Below, one piece after another: positions 26,516 through 34,400 of a stretch of DNA of 64,000 nt. Made by a program: the position numbers and the translations under genes. Numbering within the stretch: the stretch's first letter is position 1; the number at the start of each line of letters is the position of its first letter. Where the stretch lies: assembly GCA_000828075.3 (NCBI GenBank), contig JXCB02000039.1, forward strand, positions 390,890-454,889. Reading direction: 5' to 3'. This DNA is from Tolypothrix campylonemoides VB511288. Lineage in GTDB: Bacteria; Cyanobacteriota; Cyanobacteriia; Cyanobacteriales; Nostocaceae. Under the pieces are notes generated by a model. The model saw only the letters and a program-made list of their open reading frames with translations. It was not told where the DNA came from and ran no database searches.

Positions 26516-26601
26516 CCCCACGACTCCCGCGCTATCACCAGGAGGATTCACACCTAAAAGCTGGCGGGAGCGTGGTAGCCCCGTATTTTTAAATCGGGGC
26601 G
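26516..26601. ncRNA. Structured GC-rich region, possible IS200/IS605 right-end or guide-RNA remnant
   Basis: CCACGACTCCCGC (26518-) pairs with GCGGGAGCGTGG about 40 bases later with one bulged base, followed by a second stem GCCCCG/CGGGGC closing an AT-rich loop. Side-by-side stable stems after a degraded sequence resemble the right end (and omega-RNA scaffold) of IS200/IS605-type TnpB elements, but no TnpB C-terminus can be read upstream. Rest of 26293-26654: nothing else recognised. Confidence 0.3.
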
Positions 26602-26875
26602 GAAACGCGACACGGCTCGTTTAAAAGTGGATAGCAAGCAAGATTCAGAGCTAAGGGACTTCCAAAAAATAAATTAATCAAAAAACTCAAGAGACAGTTC
26701 CTTAAAAATAATGATAATCAGCCTCAGGGGGAGGAAGCGCTCGCCGACGGCGAGCGCTTCCTCCCCCTTCAAATATGCATGAAGAATTTACACCCCTTTC
26801 CCTTTCATTTGTCTTTGGGGTAGTTGCGAGTTTATTTGATTTACAACTTTATAAAAGCCGTAAAAAAATCAAGAA

Positions 26876-27478
26876 CTACGTTGTTTCACAATAGATATCG
26901 ATAAACCATTTCCCTAAATTTGGGAAATCTTCGTTTGTAGAATTAGTAAGACGTTTAATTTGTTTTTCTATTGTCAACATAGCTTGTTTTGTCAGCTTAA
27001 TTCCATTTTTATAAGTTTGGGTTACTAACTTAACAACTGGATGTTGACCTTTCCATGTCATATTTTGAGCAAAGTTTAAAGCCGTCTCTACTTCATCTAA
27101 GATACTTCCATTCCAATAGTTCTCTAAAACTGCCCAAGTGCGTTCAATTGGATTATATTTACTATGATATGGAGGATAGTAAGCTAAACGTATATTTAGT
27201 TTATGCTCCTGAGAAAACTCAACTATACGCTTCATAAACTGAGTTCTACGAGAATTATTCTCCCCTCGATTATCTTGATTAATAACTAGAGTTTTTATTT
27301 CGGGGAAGCGCCAGCTTTCTGACAACCAAAAATCTGATAAAACATCTACGATAAAATCACTTGTGACTTTGGATTCTGTAAAATACAAAAATAGTTCGTC
27401 AAGCTCCGGAAGAAAGATACCGTAAGGAGTCACGGTGGTTTTTGGATGAAAATCGTGGTCATCAGTTTCCGTCGGCAC
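26876..27478 (-). CDS. ISAzo13-type transposase, C-terminal frame
   Basis: DDE transposase catalytic half: VINQDNRGENNSRRTQF and the DDE-region YYPPYHSKYNPIERTWAVLE with its catalytic glutamate. The open frame actually extends upstream without ATG to about 27620 (IPETDAIFEQLAIVN, SLDAKARVNIGSFDRGG with another catalytic aspartate), so it is not an independent gene but the second part of a two-frame transposase joined by the A8 run at 27619-27626. Confidence 0.85.
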   Translation of the reverse strand: MPTETDDHDFHPKTTVTPYGIFLPELDELFLYFTESKVTSDFIVDVLSDFWLSESWRFPEIKTLVINQDNRGENNSRRTQFMKRIVEFSQEHKLNIRLAYYPPYHSKYNPIERTWAVLENYWNGSILDEVETALNFAQNMTWKGQHPVVKLVTQTYKNGIKLTKQAMLTIEKQIKRLTNSTNEDFPNLGKWFIDIYCETT

Positions 27479-27585
27479 TCGATTTCTACCACCACGGTCA
27501 AATGAGCCAATGTTTACACGGGCTTTTGCATCCAGACTTAAGCGTAAAACACTTGGATCGTCTGAAGCTTCTTGATTAACTATAG

Positions 27586-28104
27586 CTAACTGCTCAAAGA
27601 TTGCGTCCGTTTCGGGAATTTTTTTTGAGGCTGAACTTTCGCAACTCGCTTGAGCTTATACCCCAAATCATTCAGTTTTATACGAATTGTTTCTGAAGTT
27701 GGTAATTCTTCATCACTATAACCAACTTTCTCAATTAATAGCTTTCTTACTTCGCTAGCGCTCAAACGTGTGTATAGTCTTTGACTTTTAAAACTTGGGT
27801 CAGTTTGGCTTTGGGAATCCACTAATTTTTTGATATCTTCTAAGAGATTTGGTAGGTTTTCTTCTGCCTTAGAACGTCCTCTTCCTGAATAATTATCTAC
27901 GCAATTAATCCCACTACTTAATTCTTTAATCCCTTTTCGGATAGTATTTCTATCCCATCCTAATTCTTTTTGAGCTAGTAGTTGACCTCCGTACCCTAAA
28001 GATATTACAGTTTGTGCTTGGAAATGACGTCTGGCTGCACCTTTCAATTGAGTTGCTGTTTCTTGAAGTAGATTCTTTAGTGAGTCCGTCAATTCAATCG
28101 TCAC
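27586..28104 (-). CDS. ISAzo13-type transposase, N-terminal frame
   Basis: 172 residues: helix-turn-helix region (QTVISLGYGGQLLAQKELGWDRNTIRKGI), then LYTRLSASEVRKLLIEKVGYSDEELPTSETIR. After VQPQ the frame reads through eight A's and ends a dozen codons later (KKFPKRTQSLSS). A -1 shift on the run gives KIPETDAIFEQ, the expected continuation. The codons over the run form A-AAA-AAA, a canonical slippery heptamer, so the split may be programmed rather than mutational. Confidence 0.88.
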   Translation of the reverse strand: MTIELTDSLKNLLQETATQLKGAARRHFQAQTVISLGYGGQLLAQKELGWDRNTIRKGIKELSSGINCVDNYSGRGRSKAEENLPNLLEDIKKLVDSQSQTDPSFKSQRLYTRLSASEVRKLLIEKVGYSDEELPTSETIRIKLNDLGYKLKRVAKVQPQKKFPKRTQSLSS

Positions 28105-28431
28105 TCAAAAACCCCCAAAAACTTGAATTATACATAATTAAATTTACTACAAAAAGGGGAGTCAGGGCTGCGGAGGCAGCCCTGACTCCCAACCCCCCCC
28201 TCTATTGATTATCATTTTTATTGGTGATTATTTTATTTTTTGGAAGTCCCTAAACCGCAAGCAAGTAGGCGAGTCCGAAAGCAGGAAGACTGATTCTCCC
28301 TTAGAGCGGTTCTCCAACGAAGGTAGAACGTCCAGCCAGATAGCCGTATCCAGCGAAAAGCTAGTCTCAATTCTGCCTGAATCCGCGTACCGCGATAGTC
28401 GCGGAGTGGCTCAAATAATCTTTCTCCTGCA

Positions 28432-29475
28432 CTAGGCTCTGTTGCGAGAAACATAATCTTTCAGGAAGCGATCGTCAATCAATGTCTCGGTTGCTGGAGG
28501 TCGAGTTGCGATCAATTTTTGCTCCAACATGAAATCTGCTACGACCTTTCCGGCATATACCAATGATTTTGTTGTATTGCCAGGCTTGAATGCTTCTAGC
28601 GTCTCTTGAGGTGTCAACCAGTCTATCTTTTCTAACAATGCCCGCTGCTCCTCAGCAGACACCCCAGCTCGTTTTGCTTCAATCGCGATCGCTTCGTCTG
28701 TATTGGTTTTGCGGAAATCTAAAACTTGATGCCATACGTCTACTAGCTTCTGTACTTCTGTGGCGCGAGTATCTAACAGCTTTTGCTGCGCTATAATCAT
28801 GTCTGCTATCAATCCTGGAACGTCTGCGCTCGAAAAAATTACCTTACCTTTGCCGCTTTTGGTAGCTTGAGTAATGAAGGGTTCATAGGAATAGGCGATC
28901 GGTACTTTGCCAGCCACTAAAGCACTGGTCGCCGCATCTGCTGCCATGTTGACAGTTTGGACTGACTTGGGAGCAACCCCATTTTTAGCAAGCGCCTGGA
29001 GAAACAGCAAGTGTCCGATTGTTGCAATTTCAATACCAGCACTTTTACCGACAAAATCCTGAACTGAATTGATTGAAGGGTCAGCAATAATTGCGTCTGC
29101 ACCTGCCGAAACGTCAGGCAACGAAATTACTTTGCAGGGAACGTTGTTGACATTGCTCATGAACAAGTCAGTTAGAGTCAGGTTGGCAATGTCAATCTTG
29201 CCTGCGGTAAATGCGTTAAGCTGATCGGCTAGCGTCTGAAACCAGGTAATTTCTGCATTTACACCACTCGCCTTGAGAAACCCTTTATCCTCGGCGATCT
29301 GCCAGGGAATTGCGCCCGGCCACAAACTAAGCCCCAAGCGAATTGGCTGACCGGATTGGTGTGAAGCAGAGGTTAGATTTGCTTGAGGTCGGTTACAGCT
29401 CACTGCAAGCAGAGCGGTCGCCGTAGACAAAATAGATGAATGAATAAATGAACGACGGGATAATGATACAGTCAC
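28432..29475 (-). CDS. ABC importer substrate-binding protein (NrtA/TauA/SsuA-like), intact
   Basis: 347 residues from GTG 29475, chosen because the duplicate gene starts at the matching ATG and because upstream codons overlap the oxygenase gene. Signal: twin-arginine SRRSFI (about 6-11) followed by a hydrophobic stretch and lipobox LLAVSC, so it is probably a Tat-exported lipoprotein. The mature part has the NMT1/THI5-like binding fold: LGLSLWPGAIPWQIAEDKGFLK, GKSAGIEIATIGHLLFLQAL, IAYSYEPFI and the C-terminal DDRFLKDYV. It lies 19 bases after the Rieske gene and reads with it. The permease/ATPase pair 5 kb downstream is its likely partner, now separated by the IS. Substrate unknown. Confidence 0.88.
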   Translation of the reverse strand: MTVSLSRRSFIHSSILSTATALLAVSCNRPQANLTSASHQSGQPIRLGLSLWPGAIPWQIAEDKGFLKASGVNAEITWFQTLADQLNAFTAGKIDIANLTLTDLFMSNVNNVPCKVISLPDVSAGADAIIADPSINSVQDFVGKSAGIEIATIGHLLFLQALAKNGVAPKSVQTVNMAADAATSALVAGKVPIAYSYEPFITQATKSGKGKVIFSSADVPGLIADMIIAQQKLLDTRATEVQKLVDVWHQVLDFRKTNTDEAIAIEAKRAGVSAEEQRALLEKIDWLTPQETLEAFKPGNTTKSLVYAGKVVADFMLEQKLIATRPPATETLIDDRFLKDYVSRNRA

Positions 29476-29494
29476 GCGAGTTAACTCTGCCCTT

Positions 29495-30706
29495 TTAATT
29501 TGACACTTCCCGGATTCGCGATGCCAAGTAGCGATAAAACAGCAAAATAGGCATTTCAAGGTGACTAAGCGGACCAGGCGAGTAGGTCGAAGAGCGTAAC
29601 CCTTGTTGTACTGCTGTACAAACCTCCATGTCCTCCATGTGGAAACGCTTCAGCGCATCGATTTCACGTTCAAGTATCTGCTCGTAGTCATCTGCTTGCT
29701 TACTCTCAGGAGTGACCAGAAGCGTAGTGCGAAGGGTTACTTTGTCTGGACCTTCAGGCAAAATGAAAAACCAGTAGACCCGATCTGGTCCCACGAATAA
29801 CAGAAAAACAGGTTCGCCTAGATACACCGTATATTCGTAATAATCTTCAGCTTTGAGCGTATGAGGCGGCTTAAAATCAACTGTTGCGTTGCCAGCCTTA
29901 GCTTGCTCCACAATCTGATTCGCCAGTGGCAGGTGAAGAACCAGGTAGTTGGGCGTTTCAGGCTCAGTCCATGAACCCACTGCGGGCATTATCGGCTCGA
30001 ATGTTTCGGGGTGAGCGCCGAGCTGGTGGTACGCTTCTATAGCATTCTCGACCAGCACCTTCCAATTGAAATTGCAGTCCCACTGAAGATCCGCAACCAT
30101 CTCCATCTGGGCTATATTCCACCGTTCCACATACGGCAACAATCCGGTGTAATGAACGCTCACAGGCTCCAAGTTGGGATCGAATGTAATGAAGATGAAA
30201 CCCTCCCAAATTTCTGTGCGAAAGTTATGGAGACAAATTTCCTTGCGGTTAAAGCCTTCGCTTTTTTGCATCTCAGGAGCACCTACCAGTTGACCATTCA
30301 AGTCGAAGGACCAGTTGTGATAGGGGCAGACGAAACTGCGACGATTTCCTTTAGGTGGGTGTCCGTATGCCTGTGGCATGATATCCATCGCTCGGTGGGG
30401 ACACACACGAGAGAGGACGCGCACTTTTCCATCCTTGCTACGGACAACGACCATCGGTTCGTTTAACAGGTTTATATTAAAGTAGTCACCTGGGTTGGGC
30501 AACTGCGAAACATGCCCAACGCACAGCCACTGCTTCTTAAAGATATGCTCGACCTCCCAGTTGTAGAAGTCAGCGTCTATATATGCGCTAGGGGGCAAAG
30601 CAACTGCATTTTCAATGGTTTGCTCAGCAGCGTTAAGGATGCTACATTGAATCCTACTTAAACGATCTTCGTTGGTGGTTTTAAAACCGTGTGCATCCAT
30701 AATCAT
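29495..30706 (-). CDS. Rieske non-heme iron oxygenase, alpha subunit
   Basis: 403 residues. The Rieske [2Fe-2S] ligands are C102/H104 (CPHRAMD) and C127/H130 (CPYHNW). The mononuclear iron site shows E220xxxE224xxH227xxxxH232 (VENAIEAYHQLGAH). Length and layout match aromatic-ring or quaternary-amine (choline/carnitine/betaine-type) oxygenases, which hydroxylate or demethylate small organic acids with electrons from a separate reductase; no reductase gene is nearby. Next to the ABC binding protein, it suggests uptake and oxidative breakdown of one organic nutrient. The ATG at 30706 is followed by a second ATG two codons later. Confidence 0.9.
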   Translation of the reverse strand: MIMDAHGFKTTNEDRLSRIQCSILNAAEQTIENAVALPPSAYIDADFYNWEVEHIFKKQWLCVGHVSQLPNPGDYFNINLLNEPMVVVRSKDGKVRVLSRVCPHRAMDIMPQAYGHPPKGNRRSFVCPYHNWSFDLNGQLVGAPEMQKSEGFNRKEICLHNFRTEIWEGFIFITFDPNLEPVSVHYTGLLPYVERWNIAQMEMVADLQWDCNFNWKVLVENAIEAYHQLGAHPETFEPIMPAVGSWTEPETPNYLVLHLPLANQIVEQAKAGNATVDFKPPHTLKAEDYYEYTVYLGEPVFLLFVGPDRVYWFFILPEGPDKVTLRTTLLVTPESKQADDYEQILEREIDALKRFHMEDMEVCTAVQQGLRSSTYSPGPLSHLEMPILLFYRYLASRIREVSN

Positions 30707-30803
30707 TAATTATCTTGATCTGTTAGAGAGGACAAGTACCTGTATCGGGCAGGTTTTCTAGATCGGTCACTTTTAGCGTGACGCTGGCAGAAACCTGCTT
30801 TTC

Positions 30804-31037
30804 CTACCCCCGACTCAGCATGCTGTGAGACAAATCAACCCCTGTCACCTGCACCCCTGCCGGGTAGGCTGGCAAATTCAGCCCTGTACCGACTGCGCCA
30901 TCCAGCACGGTTTGTCCTGGACTAAGCTGTAGGGAGTCAATCAACGGCTGGCGATCGATATGCCAATAGCGCTGCATGATCGCGTCATAGTCTGTCGAAC
31001 CCTGGTCGTAGGTCTCGATCATTTGCTTATTTTGCAT
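30804..31037 (-). pseudogene. SAM-dependent methyltransferase N-terminal fragment
   Basis: MQNKQMIETYDQGSTDYDAIMQRYWHID, then the SAM-binding motif I VLDGAVGTGLNLP and motif post-I VTGVDLSHSML, then a TAG. Only 77 residues of a class-I methyltransferase of about 200-280 residues remain. Its ATG coincides with the end of the TnpB fragment, so the TnpB remnant sits immediately upstream. Confidence 0.7.
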
Positions 31038-31201
31038 AGAGCGTAATCAACGCGCTCTTGTCTTTCATACCAGGCTTCGGTTCTTGCTGCCAAGGCTTTG
31101 TTAAAAACCAACCGCACACAACCAATTGTTCGACGCAACAGGACTTTTTGTTCGAGTGTTGGGTAAAAACGGTAGCGGTAGGCTTTTTCCATGCTTTGCA
31201 T
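31019..31201 (-). pseudogene. TnpB (IS200/IS605) N-terminal fragment
   Basis: MEKAYRYRFYPTLEQKVLLRRTIGCVRLVFNKAL is the conserved start of TnpB. It breaks off after about 55 residues (ERVDYA) and runs into the methyltransferase start. A CCGTCCTTTTAGGACGG hairpin at 31242-31258, about 40 bases before the start, resembles the subterminal left-end hairpin of these elements. The remaining 340 or so residues, including the RuvC nuclease, are missing. Confidence 0.85.
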
Positions 31202-31300
31202 CTTATTTTCTATGCTTCAGATTTTACCACGTTTTCTGTAAAGCCGTCCTTTTAGGACGGGGTTTCTACCCAAAATTTCCGATGACTCAATAACTAAAAC

Positions 31301-31463
31301 GGGAGCATCCGAATTTTACACACTTGCCATTCTGCCCTCACCCCCAACCCCTCTCCCAAATGGGGAGAGGGGAGTCAAGTCCTACTCTTATTCCCCGAAT
31401 CCCGCTCTTGAGAAGGGGTTAGGGGATGAGGGTAAGTAATTTTGCTTGCTTTGGGATGCTCCC
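31301..31463. mobile_element. GGGAGCATCC-family MITE on the tamB stop codon
   Basis: Inverted repeats GGGAGCATCC and GGATGCTCCC, 163 bases, flanked by an exact 8-base duplication ACTAAAAC (31293-31300, 31464-31471). The right duplication contains the tamB-like stop codon (minus-strand TAG). The interior has common CCCCTCTCCC/GGGAGAGGGG repeat sequence. Confidence 0.9.
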
Positions 31464-31464
31464 A

Positions 31465-34400
31465 CTAAAACCTCTTTTGATACTCAATAACTGCGCGATT
31501 GTCATCATTTAAATTAGTGGTTGCACGCAGACGAATGTTATTGTTGAGTCGGTAGTTAATACCCCATTGGAAGGGGTCGCTGGTTGTCAAAATCTTCAGG
31601 GTGGAGAGAGAAAACCTACGAGTGATATCCACTCCAGCTTCTGCTGCCAACTCCAAAGTTGAACTACTCCTACCTGCTTCGAGAGTGTCGGAGAGAATGG
31701 TTGGGAACACACGCAGTTCGCTCAAACCCAATGCAGTTCCAATCTGGTTTAGAGGTTCCTGAAGATTGTTTAGTACAGCCGAACCTGCTATATTAATCAA
31801 TCCTAAGGTAGTATTGTTACCGCGTTCTTCGGTATCGACAAATCCACCCCCAAGCAGGGCAACAATTTCTGTTTCGCTGCGTACGGGGCTGCTTGTTAGT
31901 TCTAGAGTTTCATCCAGTTTACTCGCCAGACCTTGCACTCTGGCATCAACACGAATAGTTTCTAAAGCCGCTAACCCAGTGATATTTGGTTTATTGAGGT
32001 CAGTATTTTGAATAACGTCAAGTACTTTAGCAAACAACTGCATATCTAACTCGGGATCGCGGGGTTGATTTGCTCTAAAAATAGCTTTATGTTTATAGCC
32101 ACGCGCAAGGTTAAATCGAGTCGTAAATAAATTTACGCTTCCTTCCTTCAGGCGGATTGTTCCTTCTGGTATTGGTTCTTTAAACGAACCGTTGACGTTA
32201 AGGGTTCCAGTAGCCCGGAAACTGAGAATCAGTGGACGGGTAATTTCTACGTTTTTGCCGAGTTGTAACTGTAGATCTTTGAACCGAGCCGTTGTATAGT
32301 CAAGTTTCGGAGTCTCTTGCTTGACTTGTTTCACACCTGAAACATCTATTTTGCTATTTCCATGGGTCGTTTTTGTAGATTCTGCAAGTAAAACTTGACC
32401 ATCAGCTAACTGCAATTTACCACCAATCATTGGGTGCAGGGCGGAACCAGTCACCAGCAAGTTACCGCTGACGCCTCCTTGGTAAAGTTCTTTCAGATTC
32501 AAAGCCAATTGGTCAAGGGTAACGGTGAGGGGATGATCTATTTTTGTTTGTTGACTTGAGACAGGAATCTCACCTTGTGCCTCGACTTTACCCTTGTTAT
32601 TATATTTACCTTGAAGATTTTGCACGACAATCCGGTCTAAACCAAACTGCACTGTTCCTGTAATATCTGTCAGCTTTCCTGGTAAAGCTTGAGATGAAAA
32701 GGTGGCATCCTTAACAGTGGCAATTCCATCTAATATCGGCTGTTGTGTTGTCCCCCGTACCATCAAGTCTATTTGTCCCTCACCTTTTTCAAAAGCGACT
32801 TGGTTAGTTAATAGGTTTAAGACCGCCAGCCCTTCATTTTGAACTTTCACATCCAGATTAATATTATTGTTATCTGGCTTTACAGAAGCAAAAGGCAACT
32901 GATAAGGTATGCTACCAGCAATTTTAACTGGCTCTGAACCAGAAACCGTAACGTGGCTGCCAAAGTCCAAGCGACCATTGGTATAGTTGAAACTCGCAGT
33001 CGCTGACTCTACGCCTTTTTGATTGAGAGTCCCCTCAGTGATTTGCAATTCTCCCTTTGCCTGTGGATTGTCAATACTCCCTGCTAAAGCTGCTGTACCA
33101 TTAAGATTACCCGTGAAACCAACGGGCAGTTTGACAAAATTATTCAGCACTTGCACGGGGAAATTGACAACCTGCAACTGACCAGATTGTTCATTTCCAC
33201 CAATGTTACCTGTCAAAGCGATCAAGTTGTTCTGAGACTCCAGTCGCAAAGGTAGCAATCTGAGAACACCGTTTTCAAATCTGCCTTGAGCAATCACTTG
33301 GTCTGCTTTATACAAACGATCCGGTTCATCTGCCCTACCCCAAACAAAGTTTTGACCGTTTAAATTAAAGCTTACATCCAGCCCGTTCGCTGTTGCAGTA
33401 TCTATAGAAATTTCACCGTTGAAAGTTCCTTTTAAATCTGCCAATTCCGGTATGGGAGAAGCACTGCGACGCTGTTGTTTTTGTTGTGCTAGCCGATTTT
33501 CAAATTCGCCAAAGCGCTGAAGTTGCGCAGACAAAGGCTGGTCTGAAAATCCTACTGACTCGGTGGCATTCAAATCTGCGGCTGTACCGTAGTTTGGCTG
33601 TGCCAAACCGCGTTGGACATCTTGTAATTCATACAACTGTAGTGCAGTCAGGACATCTTGAACTTCACCTTGGGTAACGTTCAGTTTACCTTTGATTTGC
33701 GGACCTTTGGGAGTTTGGCTCAATGTCCCAGCAAGGGCGTAGCGACTCGCACCTTTGACAAATTCGCTGTTTGTAATCGTTGTTTGACCATCACCGTAAT
33801 GGAATTGTGCCATCAGGCGATCGCCTTTAATGCGTCCTAATTGGGGCTTGGCAATTGCGATATCCCCTTGTGTGGCAAATGTCTTTTGATTAACCTGAAA
33901 ATCCCCAGTCAAAAATCCAGCGATTCCACCCGTACCAACATGAGTATTTGCAGGCGGGGTGAGATTCAATATCGCCAAGGGGAAGTTTTCCACTTTCATT
34001 GCCAAATTGTCCCCTTGAGATTGACCGCTTGCCAATGAATTTTGCCACCGCACTAAGAAAGAGTTGGGACGATTTTTTGCGTCTGCGTTGAGAGTAATCC
34101 GGTCCCGTTTGCCTGCAACATCTAAATTTAAACCCTGTCCCTGCGCCAATTGGATGTTTCCAGTCAACACCGACTCAAAAGCCAGTCGATTCACCACCAA
34201 GTCTCGTAACCTAACTTGCCCTTGTATATTTGGCACAGGTAGCGTACCGCTGATTCTTCCCCCAAAATCGGCTTTACCTGCTAAAGCCACAGCGCTGGGA
34301 AGCTGCATTGGCAACTTTTGCAGATTATAATTCTGTGCCTGAACGTTGAGATTTAAGTCAGTAATTTCCGGTATGCCTGTTCCACCAGATTTGGCTAAAA

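Larger units (their letters stand above)
26655..28250 (-). mobile_element. ISAzo13-type insertion sequence, complete ends
   Basis: Terminal inverted repeats GGGACTTCCAAAAAATAAA (19 exact bases, about 26 with one mismatch), flanked by a 3-base duplication TAA (26652-26654 and 28251-28253). 1,596 bases. It carries the two transposase frames and two long subterminal palindromes: about 26728-26768 (20-base arms GGGGGAGGAAGCGCTCGCCG) and about 28163-28194 (14-base arms GGAGTCAGGGCTGC). It separates the intact binding-protein gene from the remainder of the transporter locus. A 208-base derivative with related ends lies at 49317-49524. Confidence 0.9.

Noticed and set aside
28014-28208. 64-residue plus-strand frame
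   Set aside because: Opposite the transposase N-terminus and the subterminal palindrome; shadow.
28233-28454. 73-residue minus-strand frame between the IS and the binding protein
   Set aside because: No ribosome-binding site or family pattern; overlaps the IS end.
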